A DNA stretch of 17,499 nt from Reyranella sp. (GTDB taxonomy: Bacteria; Pseudomonadota; Alphaproteobacteria; Reyranellales; Reyranellaceae): NCBI GenBank assembly GCA_016780605.1, contig JADHLS010000019.1, forward strand, positions 1 through 17,499. Reading direction: 5' to 3'. Below, piece by piece: positions 1 through 7,279 of this stretch. The position numbers were made by a program, and so were the translations under genes. Under the pieces are notes generated by a model. That model saw only the letters and a program-made list of their open reading frames with translations, searched no databases and was not told the DNA's origin. The number at the start of each line of letters is the position of its first letter. The stretch's first letter is position 1.

Positions 1-620
1 CCTGGTTCAACCCCAACTTCGAGAGCCGCTGGTTCATCCTGCCCGGGCTCGCCGTGCTCCTGACCACCGTCGCCACGCTGCTGATCATCGCCCTGTCGGT
101 CGCCCGCGAGCGCGAGCTCGGCACCTTCGACCAGCTGCTGGTGACGCCGCTCCGGCCCATGGAGATCCTGATCGGCAAGACGGCGCCGGCGCTGTGCGTG
201 GGCTTCATCGAAGCCAACGTCATCGCCGCCATCGCGGTGGCGGCCTACGGCGTGCCGTTCGTCGGCAACATCCTCGTGTTCAACGCCGGCATCGTGGTGT
301 TCGTGCTGTCGGCCATCGGCATCGGCCTGGTGATCTCCTCGATCGCCAAGACCCAGCAGCAGGCGATCCTGGGCGTGTTCCTGCTGCTGTCACCCTTCAC
401 GGTTCTGTCGGGCTTCACGACGCCGATCGCCAACATGCCGCAATGGTGCCAGGCCCTGACCTACCTCAACCCCATCCGCTACATGGTCGCCCTGTCGCGC
501 GGCGTGTTCCTGCAGGACCTCAGCTGGTCGCTGGCCTGGCCGATGCTGTGGCCGATGATGGTGATCGCGGCGGTGACGCTGAGCTACGCCACCTGGCTGT
601 TCGCCCGCAAGCTGCAGTGA
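1..620 (+). CDS. ABC-2 type transporter permease, 5'-truncated by the window edge
   Basis: This is the C-terminal 205 residues of an integral-membrane export permease. The frame is open from base 3 to the TGA at 618-620, and its beginning lies outside the window. Seen: at least four hydrophobic stretches, and the family-typical cytoplasmic segment after the first visible helix (SVARERELGTFDQLLVTPLR). The hydrophobic core before the last helices contains a SGFTTPIANMP segment and then YLNPIRYM. These features match ABC-2 permeases of the YhhJ/YbhR/YbhS kind, which pair with a cytoplasmic ATPase and often a membrane-fusion protein to export drugs or other hydrophobic compounds. The partner genes would be upstream, out of view. 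An internal GTG at 54 is only an in-frame valine. It converges on the serine palmitoyltransferase gene with 3 bp between the two stop codons. The substrate cannot be told; a link to lipid export would be speculation. Confidence 0.9.
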   Translation, partial: WFNPNFESRWFILPGLAVLLTTVATLLIIALSVARERELGTFDQLLVTPLRPMEILIGKTAPALCVGFIEANVIAAIAVAAYGVPFVGNILVFNAGIVVFVLSAIGIGLVISSIAKTQQQAILGVFLLLSPFTVLSGFTTPIANMPQWCQALTYLNPIRYMVALSRGVFLQDLSWSLAWPMLWPMMVIAAVTLSYATWLFARKLQ

Positions 621-623
621 GGT

Positions 624-1847
624 TCAGCGCGCGCCGGCGGCGCGCAGCTGCTTGTCGGGAAGGACGCCGAACTGGCGGCCGATGCCGGTCATGACCTCGA
701 CCATATGGTCGAGCTGTTCCTTGGTGTGCACCGCACAGAGCGAGCAGCGCAGCAGCGAAACGCCGTTCGGCGTGGCCGGCGGCACGGCGACATTGACGTA
801 GATGCCGGCATCCAGCATGGCGCGCCAGAAGCCGATGGCGGTCATGCGATCCGGCAGGTGCACCCCGACGACCGGCCCATGCTCGGGCCCCAGGGTGAAG
901 CCCTGCGCCTTCAGGCCGTCGTAGAGCGTGGCGACGTTGTCCCACAGCTGGCGGCGGAGCTCGGGGCGGGCCTTGACCACGCGCAGCGCCTGGCGGACCG
1001 AGGCCACGATCGAAGGCGGCAGCGAGGCCGTGAACATGTAGGAACGCACGGTGACGCGCAGGATGTCGAAATCGGGATCGTCCGACACGCAGTAGCCGCC
1101 GATCGCCCCCAGGGTCTTGGAGAAGGTGCCGACGATGAAATGGCAATCGTCGATCACGCCCGTCGACTCGCAGAGCCCGCGGCCATGCTCGCCCAGAGCC
1201 CCCAGCGAATGGGCCTCGTCGATCAGCACATAGGCGCCGTACTTCTTGCAGACATCGACGAACGCGCGCAGTGGCGCGCTGTCGCCCAGCATCGAGTAGA
1301 TGCCCTCCAGCACGACCACGCGGTTGCCCGGCTTGTCGCCGAGCCGACGCAGGCGGGCCTCCAGGCTCGACGGGTCGTTGTGCTTGAAGCGCACGACCTC
1401 GGCCTGGGTCATCTTGCAGGCATCGTAGATCGAGGCGTGGCTGTCGGCGTCGATCAGCAGGAAGTCGCCTTGACCGGCCAGCGTCGAGATCACGCCGAGA
1501 TTGGCCTGGTAGCCGGTCGTGAAGACCATGCAGTGCTTCTTGCCGTAGAACTCGGCGATCTCCTTCTCAAGCGCCACGTGCTCGGAGTAGCTGCCGTTGG
1601 CGATACGGGAACCCGTCGTGCCGGTTCCCTCGGCGCGGATCGCCTCGATGGCCGCTTCCATGCAGGACGGGTCGAAGGTCAGCCCGAAATAGTTGTTGGT
1701 GCCGACCAGCAGGGTCTCGCGGCCGTTGATGATCGCCTTGGTGGGCGACAGCACCCGCTCCATGCGGATCTGGAACGGGTCGTACCCGGTCGTGCGCACG
1801 TCGCGGTACGCGTCGAGCAGGCCGGCGTGGCGGTCGAAAAGGCCCAT
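624..1847 (-). CDS. spt: Serine palmitoyltransferase (PLP-dependent alpha-oxoamine synthase)
   Basis: 407 residues. The enzyme condenses serine with a fatty acyl thioester, releasing CO2 and giving 3-oxosphinganine, the first committed step of sphingolipid synthesis. Seen: PLP-stacking His in DADSHAS (about H137), DEAH (D210, H213) and the Schiff-base lysine in VGTFSKTLGAIGGY (K244). The loop RSYMFTASLPP follows. These fit the bacterial soluble Spt subgroup better than KBL (glycine C-acetyltransferase) or BioF, although all three share the fold and reaction type. The strongest support is the neighbourhood: a dedicated acyl carrier protein 49 bp upstream, then a CerR-like reductase and an acyl-AMP ligase, in the order reported for the Caulobacter ceramide genes. 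The ATG at 1847 has a GGGAGG ribosome-binding site ending 10 nt before it. It is the last gene of the set, and its stop lies 3 bp from the opposing permease stop. The residual alternative is a closely related oxoamine synthase. Confidence 0.9.
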   Translation of the reverse strand: MGLFDRHAGLLDAYRDVRTTGYDPFQIRMERVLSPTKAIINGRETLLVGTNNYFGLTFDPSCMEAAIEAIRAEGTGTTGSRIANGSYSEHVALEKEIAEFYGKKHCMVFTTGYQANLGVISTLAGQGDFLLIDADSHASIYDACKMTQAEVVRFKHNDPSSLEARLRRLGDKPGNRVVVLEGIYSMLGDSAPLRAFVDVCKKYGAYVLIDEAHSLGALGEHGRGLCESTGVIDDCHFIVGTFSKTLGAIGGYCVSDDPDFDILRVTVRSYMFTASLPPSIVASVRQALRVVKARPELRRQLWDNVATLYDGLKAQGFTLGPEHGPVVGVHLPDRMTAIGFWRAMLDAGIYVNVAVPPATPNGVSLLRCSLCAVHTKEQLDHMVEVMTGIGRQFGVLPDKQLRAAGAR

Positions 1848-1896
1848 GATGCCCAGGCCTCCCTATTGTGATCGAGCCGTGGTGATCGAGTCGGAA

Positions 1897-2160
1897 CTAG
1901 GCCCTGGCGCGCAGGTCGCCAATCGTGTCGGCCAGCTGGTCGACCGTATGGATCTCGGCGATGACGCTCATCGGGATGGACACGTCGAAGCGGTCTTCGA
2001 GTTCCATGACCATGTCCATGATGGCCAGCGAATCGATGGTGAGATCCTTGGCGATCACCGTCTCACCCGTGATCGGCTTCTCGCCGACCTGGTAGGGTTC
2101 GAGATGGGCGCAGATTTCACGAACGACCTCGGCGCGCGAAACGCTGCGCGTCAGGATCAT
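1897..2160 (-). CDS. Acyl carrier protein of the ceramide cluster
   Basis: 87 residues from the ATG at 2160. Seen: the phosphopantetheine attachment site DLTIDSLAIMD with Ser44, followed by the helix MELEDRFDVSIPM, which is the ACP recognition helix. The C-terminus is a normal fourth helix (TVDQLADTI). It is distinct from the housekeeping AcpP sequence and lies between spt and the reductase, like the dedicated carrier protein (AcpR) of the Caulobacter ceramide locus. By inference it accepts a fatty acid from the acyl-AMP ligase encoded two genes upstream and presents it to Spt. The frame stays open far upstream (to 2445), but that part overlaps the reductase gene and lacks ACP character, so the short start is preferred. 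No good Shine-Dalgarno precedes it, and a TTG at 2193 is an alternative. 148 bp separate it from the reductase, so it may also have its own transcript. Confidence 0.9.
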   Translation of the reverse strand: MILTRSVSRAEVVREICAHLEPYQVGEKPITGETVIAKDLTIDSLAIMDMVMELEDRFDVSIPMSVIAEIHTVDQLADTIGDLRARA

Positions 2161-2267
2161 CGTGTCGGCGATGCCGTCGTTTTCGACGGTCAATTCGTGG
2201 GCAGTGCGCAAAAGCGGCTCCAGAGGTCCCGGGGTAAGACAACGTATCAGTGCCAGAAAGGGCGATT

Positions 2268-2307
2268 CCTTGTGAAATGACAATTTGTTACGGGGTATTT
2301 CACAAGG
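2268..2307 (-). repeat. Perfect 11-bp inverted repeat between cerR and acp
   Basis: CCTTGTGAAAT (2268-2278) and ATTTCACAAGG (2297-2307) are exact reverse complements with an 18-nt spacer. The spacer itself holds a smaller palindrome, ACAA-T-TTGT (2280-2288). The repeat begins 1 nt after the cerR stop and is AT-richer than the surroundings. On the transcribed (minus) strand it would form a hairpin, but no U-run follows it, so it is not a classical terminator. It could be an operator, an attenuator, or an mRNA processing or stability element that sets the ratio of reductase to carrier protein. Confidence 0.8.
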
Positions 2308-2308
2308 T

Positions 2309-3268
2309 CTAGAGCCATCCGGCCTGACGGTACCACAAGATCGTCTCGCGGAAGCCGGACGCCAGGTCGTGACCCGGCCGCCAGTCCAGGGCTTCCACCA
2401 GCCGCCGGTCATGGACCGTCCAATCGCGGTGAAAAATTTCTGCAACCTTGGCCGGGGTCAGAATCTGGACCTGACCTCCCAGCGCGTTGTTGAGCGCATT
2501 GACCCTGGCGAGGGTCGCCATGACCGGCCGGGGCACGGCAAGCGAACGCACCCGGCGGCGACCGAGCGCGACGGCGGCTGCCGCCGCCATCTCACGGTAC
2601 GTGTAGCCATCCGGCTTTCCGTCATCGATCTCGTAGATCGATGGCGGCGGCGGCCGGTCGACGGCTCGCGCCAGGGCCTCCGCGAGGTCGACCACATGGA
2701 TCAGCGACAGCCGGGCGTCGCGCAGCATGGGCCGCACGGCCAGGCCGCCCGCGACCGTCTGAAAATAGGCCAGGGTCTCGCGGTCGCCCGGACCATAGAC
2801 GGCCGGGGCGCGGACCGTCAGCCGCTGGCCCGAGCGGGTCGAGACGACTTCCTCGGCGGCACGCTTGCTCGCGGCATAGGGCGAGAGCTGCGGCTCGCGG
2901 GCCGCCAGCGATGACAGCAGGACAAACAGGGCGTCGGGCGCCAGGGCCGAAAGCAGCGCTGTGCCATCGCGATTGACCCGCATGAAGTCGTCCGGCCGGC
3001 GTGCCTTGATGAGACCGGCGGCATGGACCACCGCATCGGCGCCCGCGACCAGGCGCTTCAGCGCGGCCTCGTCCGAAAGGTCGCCCAGCACCATGTCGGC
3101 TTCGACGCCCGCCAGCGAGGGCAGCGGCGACCAGCGCCGGATCAGGAGCCGCAGCCGGAAGCCGCGGCGCGCCAACGCCGAAACGAGATGCGGACCGACG
3201 AAGCCCGTGGCGCCGGTGACGGCGACGAGCTTAGGCAGCGGCGGTCTTGGGAGCGTAGAGGCCGGCAA
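2309..3268 (-). CDS. cerR: NAD(P)-dependent epimerase/reductase, CerR-like (ceramide reductase)
   Basis: About 319 residues of an extended short-chain dehydrogenase. Numbering from the TTG at 3268: the Rossmann dinucleotide motif TGATGFVG lies at residues 18-25, a serine pair (SSL) at 119-120, and the catalytic pair Y131/K135 in SPYAASK. A substrate-binding C-terminal lobe follows. By position between acyl carrier protein and acyl-AMP ligase it matches the Caulobacter CerR gene, whose product reduces the keto group of oxidised ceramide. Family membership is certain; the exact substrate is inferred from context. The start is unclear because no ATG sits near the family N-terminus (PKLVAVTGATG). 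Candidates are CTG 3238 (overlapping the ligase TAA), TTG 3268 (AAGG 9 nt upstream, chosen here) and GTG 3292. All three imply overlap with, or direct contact to, the ligase gene and so translational coupling. It ends with TAG 1 nt before an inverted repeat. Confidence 0.88.
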   Translation of the reverse strand: MPASTLPRPPLPKLVAVTGATGFVGPHLVSALARRGFRLRLLIRRWSPLPSLAGVEADMVLGDLSDEAALKRLVAGADAVVHAAGLIKARRPDDFMRVNRDGTALLSALAPDALFVLLSSLAAREPQLSPYAASKRAAEEVVSTRSGQRLTVRAPAVYGPGDRETLAYFQTVAGGLAVRPMLRDARLSLIHVVDLAEALARAVDRPPPPSIYEIDDGKPDGYTYREMAAAAAVALGRRRVRSLAVPRPVMATLARVNALNNALGGQVQILTPAKVAEIFHRDWTVHDRRLVEALDWRPGHDLASGFRETILWYRQAGWL

Positions 3269-4970
3269 GGTAATTGGCCTTGGCGCGCGCACGAGAGAGC
3301 TTGCCCGACGATGTCGTGGGCAAGCCCATGGACGGCGGCACCAGCACGACCTCGCAATCGACGGCGATGGCTTCGCGCACGGCGAGCGCCACGTCGCTCG
3401 CCAGGGTCTTGCGCCCCTCCTCGCCCGACACGCGCGCCAGCACGGCGACGACGACGCGCTCGCCTTCACCCGCATCGACGGAGAAGGCCACCGAATCGCC
3501 GTTCTTCACGACCTTGCGCGATTCGATCGCCCATTCGATGTCCTGCGGCCAGATATTGCGGCCGTTGACGATGATCAGGTCCTTGGCGCGGCCGGTGACG
3601 ACGATCTCGCCCTTGAGCGTGTAGCCAAGATCGCCGGTGTCGAGCCAACCGTCCGCGGACAGTACCTCGCGCGTGGCTTCGGGCTCGCCATAGTAGCCCG
3701 GCATGATGCTGGGGCCGGCCACGAAGATGCGGCCGATCTCGCGATCGCCCAGCGCCTTGCCCTCTTCGTCGCGCACTTCGAGGCGAGGGCCCGGCAGCAC
3801 CTTGCCGCAGAGCACGAAGCTACGCGCGCGCCGCTCGTCCTGGGCATCGAGCGCGGGCTGCGCACGGTGGCCCTCGGCGAGTGCGACGCGATCGATCGTG
3901 TCGGTACGCACGCCGACGCCATGCGGGCTGAAGGTGATGGCGAGGCAGACCTCGGCCATGCCGTAGCTCGGGATGAAGGCCTTGGCGCTGAAGCCCGCCT
4001 TCTCGTAAGCGGCAGAGAAGCGGTCGAGCACGTCGGGCCGGATCATGTCGCCGCCGATGCCGGCATGACGCCACGACGAGAGGTCGAGATCGTCGGGCTG
4101 GTTGGCGGCGCGGCGGGCGGCGAGGTCGTAACCGAAGCTCGGGCTGTAGGCGATGGTGCCGCGATTGCGGGAGATCAGGTTCAGCCACTGCGTCGGCCGG
4201 CGCGCGAAGTCGCGCGGCGTCAGGTAGTCGAGCGAGATCTGGGTGCTGAGCGGCGCCATGGTGAAGCCGATCAGGCCCATGTCGTGATAGAGCGGCAGCC
4301 AGCTCACGGCGCGATCGCCCGGCACGACCTCCAGGCCCGCCGGTCCGGTCATGCCGGCAAGATTGGCCATCAAGGCGGCCTGCGTGATCTGCACGCCATG
4401 CGGATGGCGCGTGCTGCCCGAGGAGAACTGGATGTAGCAGAGGTCGGCGGGACCGAGCGGCCGCAGATCGACCGGCTTCTCGGGCAGCGCCTCGAGCACC
4501 GACACTCCGCCATGCAGGCGCACGGCCGGGAACTCGGCGGCCGCATCGGCCAGGAAGCCGGCGAGGTCCTCGATGCCGACCGCCGCGACCGCACCCGACG
4601 CCGCGAGCTGGCGCTTGAGTTGCTCGAGATAGGCGTCCTTGCCGCCGATCCCGACCGGAACCGAGACCGGCACGGGCAATAGCCCGGCATACTGGGCGCC
4701 GAAGAAGGCGTCGAAGAAGCCCGGCCAGGTGTCGGCGGTGATGAGAATGCGCTCGCCGCGTGCAAAGCCTGCGCCGATCAGGCGGCGGGCGGTGACGTGG
4801 GCGCGCTCGCGGATCTGGCGCCAGCTCAAGGCCGAGAGAATCTCGCCCCGGACACTATAAAAGGTGACCCCGGTCTCCCCTTGGGCGGCGTAGTCCAGCA
4901 TCTCCGGCACCGAGCGGAAATCGGCGCGGCGCAGAGTGAGCTTGGAATTGCGGGTTGGCAGGGGGGTCAT
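3231..4970 (-). CDS. Fatty acyl-AMP ligase / acyl-ACP synthetase of the ceramide cluster
   Basis: 579 residues from the ATG at 4970. It is an adenylate-forming enzyme that activates a fatty acid with ATP. Here the likely acceptor is the acyl carrier protein encoded downstream. Motifs in order: the P-loop FSSGST..PHGV at about 182-193, the adenine-binding YGMAE at 336-340, DTGD at 444-447, the hinge region GRAKDLIIVNGRN..PQDIE, and the C-terminal lysine in TSSGKLSR (K557). The FSSGSTR-HPHGV loop and the PQDIE segment are typical of the FAAL (fatty acyl-AMP ligase) branch rather than acyl-CoA synthetases. Its place at the head of the set and its overlap with the CerR-like gene match the Caulobacter layout. 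The frame extends to 5048, but the extra 26 residues look non-coding and run into the argD promoter region. No strong Shine-Dalgarno is visible at 4970. Confidence 0.9.
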   Translation of the reverse strand: MTPLPTRNSKLTLRRADFRSVPEMLDYAAQGETGVTFYSVRGEILSALSWRQIRERAHVTARRLIGAGFARGERILITADTWPGFFDAFFGAQYAGLLPVPVSVPVGIGGKDAYLEQLKRQLAASGAVAAVGIEDLAGFLADAAAEFPAVRLHGGVSVLEALPEKPVDLRPLGPADLCYIQFSSGSTRHPHGVQITQAALMANLAGMTGPAGLEVVPGDRAVSWLPLYHDMGLIGFTMAPLSTQISLDYLTPRDFARRPTQWLNLISRNRGTIAYSPSFGYDLAARRAANQPDDLDLSSWRHAGIGGDMIRPDVLDRFSAAYEKAGFSAKAFIPSYGMAEVCLAITFSPHGVGVRTDTIDRVALAEGHRAQPALDAQDERRARSFVLCGKVLPGPRLEVRDEEGKALGDREIGRIFVAGPSIMPGYYGEPEATREVLSADGWLDTGDLGYTLKGEIVVTGRAKDLIIVNGRNIWPQDIEWAIESRKVVKNGDSVAFSVDAGEGERVVVAVLARVSGEEGRKTLASDVALAVREAIAVDCEVVLVPPSMGLPTTSSGKLSRARAKANYLAGLYAPKTAAA

Positions 4971-5039
4971 CGGAAGCGGGGCCGTCCTAGCAGAGGGGTG
5001 GGGCACCCTCAAGGCGCGAACCCCCAGCTGTGGGCCAAG

Positions 5040-5069
5040 TTGACACACCCCCGACCCCGGTAAGATAGT
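5040..5069 (+). promoter_or_regulatory. Putative sigma70-type promoter of argD-argF-hslO
   Basis: A perfect -35 hexamer TTGACA lies at 5040-5045. Possible -10 boxes are GATAGT at 5064-5069 (18-bp spacer, 4 of 6 matches) and TAAGAT at 5061-5066 (15-bp spacer). Transcription would begin near 5076, giving a leader of about 75 nt before argD. The assignment rests on motif reading only. Confidence 0.5.
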
Positions 5070-5094
5070 GCCCGCCCCCGCTCAACCCCGGTAA
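5054..5094 (+). repeat. Two direct repeats ACCCCGGTAA, 31 bp apart, at the argD promoter
   Basis: ACCCCGGTAA occurs at 5054-5063 and again at 5085-5094. The first copy overlaps the probable -10 region and the second lies just downstream of the likely start point. The 31-bp period is close to three helical turns, which would put both copies on the same DNA face. This suggests an operator for a regulator of arginine genes, but the sequence does not look like the classical ArgR box. Confidence 0.5.
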
Positions 5095-5138
5095 ATCCGT
5101 CCCGGAGCCGAGGTCGAAGAGCGGGGTCTTTCATTTGT

Positions 5139-5145
5139 AGGAGGG
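5139..5145 (+). promoter_or_regulatory. argD: Ribosome-binding site that decides the argD start
   Basis: AGGAGGG, a near-perfect Shine-Dalgarno, ends 4 nt before the GTG at 5150. The next in-frame ATG at 5165 would be 19 nt away, so the GTG is the better start. Confidence 0.75.
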
Positions 5146-5149
5146 TCCA

Positions 5150-6346
5150 GTGATTACGGCTGTGATGCCGACGTACGGTCGCAAGGACGTCGTGTTCGAA
5201 CGCGGAGAGGGCAATTATCTCTACGCGACGGACGGCCGACGTTACTTGGACTTTACCTCGGGCATCGCCGTGAACGCGCTGGGCCACTGCCATCCGACCC
5301 TGGTCAAGGCCTTGACCGAGCAGGGCCAGAAGCTGTGGCACACCTCCAACCTGTTCCGCGTCGGCAACGGCGAGAAGCTGGCCAAGCGGCTGACCGAGGT
5401 GTCGTTCGCCGACACGATGTTCTTCTGCAACTCGGGCGCGGAGGCGATCGAGGGTGGCATCAAGCTGATCCGCAAGTATCAGTTCATGAACGGCAAGCCC
5501 CAGCGCTACAAGATCATCTGCTTCCAGGCAGCGTTCCACGGCCGCCTGCTGAACGCGCTCGCCGCCACCGGCAACGAAAAGTACCTCGAAGGCTTCGGCC
5601 CGCCGGCGCCCGGCTACAAGCACGCGCCGCTCAACAACACCAACGTCGTGCGCGACATGATCGACGACGAGACCGCCGGCATCCTAGTCGAGCCGATTCA
5701 GGGCGAAGGCGGCATCCGCGCCACGACCACGCAGTTCCTCAAGGACCTGCGCGCGATCTGCGACGAGTTCGGCCTGCTCTTGTTCTACGACGAGATCCAC
5801 ACGGGTTTCGGCCGGACCGGCAAGATGTGGGGCTACGACTGGTCGGGCGTGAAGCCCGATGTCGCGGCGATCGCCAAGGGCATGGGCGGCGGCTTCCCGA
5901 TCGGCGCCTTCATGGCGACCGAGAAGGCGGCGGTCGGCATGGTGCCGGGCACGCACGGCTCGACCTATGGCGGCAATCCGCTGGCCACCGGCGTCGCCAA
6001 CGCGGTGCTCGACGAACTGCTGAAGCCGGGCTTCATCGACGCCGTGCGCGAGAAGGGTGAGTACCTCAAGGGCCAGCTCGAAGCACTCGTGAAGAAGCAT
6101 CCCAAGGTCTATGTCGAGCAACGCGGCATGGGCTTCCTGCAGGGCATCCAGTGCACGGCCGCCGTCCCGGCGGGCGACATGGTGAACCGGCTGCAGTCGC
6201 TTGGGCTTCTGGTGCCGCCGGCCGGAGAGAACGTGATCCGTATCTTCCCGGCGCTGATTGCCGACAAGGCGGTCATCGACGAGGGCATGGACATCCTGAG
6301 CAAGGCCGCTCAGTCCTTCGAGGCGGCCGCCAAGGCAGCCGAGTAG
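5150..6346 (+). CDS. argD: Acetylornithine aminotransferase
   Basis: 398 residues, a class-III PLP aminotransferase. It converts N-acetylglutamate semialdehyde and glutamate to N-acetylornithine and 2-oxoglutarate in arginine synthesis; ArgD enzymes often also serve the succinyl-diaminopimelate step of lysine synthesis. Seen: the phosphate-binding SGAEA at 95-99, EPIQGEGG at 181-188, the PLP aspartate in YDEIHTGFGRTGK (D214), the Schiff-base lysine in IAKGMGGGFPIGA (K243), HGSTYGGNPLA at 269-279 and the carboxylate-binding arginine in NVIRIFP (R364). Length and motif order are normal. An oddity: the residue after DEI is His217, where ArgD-type enzymes usually carry Gln. Assignment as ArgD, rather than another ornithine or GABA aminotransferase, is secured by argF starting 6 bp downstream. 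The start is GTG with AGGAGGG upstream. Confidence 0.95.
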   Translation: MITAVMPTYGRKDVVFERGEGNYLYATDGRRYLDFTSGIAVNALGHCHPTLVKALTEQGQKLWHTSNLFRVGNGEKLAKRLTEVSFADTMFFCNSGAEAIEGGIKLIRKYQFMNGKPQRYKIICFQAAFHGRLLNALAATGNEKYLEGFGPPAPGYKHAPLNNTNVVRDMIDDETAGILVEPIQGEGGIRATTTQFLKDLRAICDEFGLLLFYDEIHTGFGRTGKMWGYDWSGVKPDVAAIAKGMGGGFPIGAFMATEKAAVGMVPGTHGSTYGGNPLATGVANAVLDELLKPGFIDAVREKGEYLKGQLEALVKKHPKVYVEQRGMGFLQGIQCTAAVPAGDMVNRLQSLGLLVPPAGENVIRIFPALIADKAVIDEGMDILSKAAQSFEAAAKAAE

Positions 6347-6352
6347 GCGGCC

Positions 6353-7279
6353 ATGGCAGCACCGAAACATTTCCTCGACCTCGACCAGGTCGATCCCAAG
6401 ACGCTTCGCCAGATCCTCGATCACGGCAAGGCGATGAAAAAGGCGCGGTCCAACGGCGGCCATGACAAGCCGTTGGGCGGCAAGACGCTCGCCATGATCT
6501 TCGAGAAGCCCTCGACCCGCACCCGCGTGTCGTTCGAGGTCGGCATGCGCGAGCTCGGCGGCCAGACGATCATGCTGGGCCGCACCGACACCCAGCTCGG
6601 GCGCGGCGAGACCATCGCCGACACCGCGCGCGTGCTCAGCCGCTACGTCGACATCATCATGATGCGCACGACGGTCGAGGAGAAACTCCTCGAGATGGCC
6701 AAGTATGCCACCGTGCCGGTGATCAACGGCCTGACCGACAAGACGCATCCCTGCCAGCTGATGGCCGACGTGATGACCTTCGAGGAGCATCGCGGCAACA
6801 TCCAGGGCAAGGCGATCGCCTGGTCGGGCGACGGCAACAACATGGCGACCAGCTGGATCCATGCCGCGGTCCAGTTCGACTTCGAGCTGCGTGTCGCCTG
6901 CCCGCCCGAGCTCAAGCCGCCGGCCGACGTGCTGGCCTGGGCCGAGAAGTCGAAGGGCCAGATCACCATCGGTCACGACCCCGAGAAGATCGTGCGCGGC
7001 GCCGACTGCGTCGTCACCGACACCTGGGTGTCGATGGGTGATGAGGACCCCGACAGCCCCGGCGCGGCGCGACGACACAACCTGCTGCGCGGCTATCAGG
7101 TCGACAAGCGGCTGATGGCGCAGGCCAGGAAGGACGCCATCTTCATGCACTGCCTGCCGGCGCATCGCGGCGAGGAGGTCACGGAGGACGTGATCGACGG
7201 GCCGCAATCGGTCGTGTTCGACGAGGCGGAGAACCGCCTGCACGCGCAGAAGTCCATCCTCGCCTGGTGCCTGTCCTGA
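6353..7279 (+). CDS. argF: Ornithine carbamoyltransferase
   Basis: 308 residues. It transfers the carbamoyl group from carbamoyl phosphate to ornithine, making citrulline, in the cytoplasm. Seen: the carbamoyl-phosphate loop EKPSTRTR at 51-58, the second phosphate site HPCQ at 132-135, the ornithine-binding segment D223 to SMG at 227-229, and the catalytic [10 protein letters not shown] at 264-273. All key residues of the family are present and the length is standard. The ATG follows the argD stop by 6 bp, and the stop overlaps the hslO start in TGATG, so the three genes should be translated from one message. The argD-argF-hslO order is common in Alphaproteobacteria. Confidence 0.98.
   Translation: MAAPKHFLDLDQVDPKTLRQILDHGKAMKKARSNGGHDKPLGGKTLAMIFEKPSTRTRVSFEVGMRELGGQTIMLGRTDTQLGRGETIADTARVLSRYVDIIMMRTTVEEKLLEMAKYATVPVINGLTDKTHPCQLMADVMTFEEHRGNIQGKAIAWSGDGNNMATSWIHAAVQFDFELRVACPPELKPPADVLAWAEKSKGQITIGHDPEKIVRGADCVVTDTWVSMGDEDPDSPGAARRHNLLRGYQVDKRLMAQARKDAIFMHCLPAHRGEEVTEDVIDGPQSVVFDEAENRLHAQKSILAWCLS

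Noticed and set aside
1897..2445. Long 182-residue version of the acyl carrier protein
   Set aside because: The extra 95 residues overlap the reductase gene and the inverted repeat, and have no ACP-like character.
2961..4682. 573-codon plus-strand frame opposite the acyl-AMP ligase
   Set aside because: Same antisense shadow effect; no domain recognisable.
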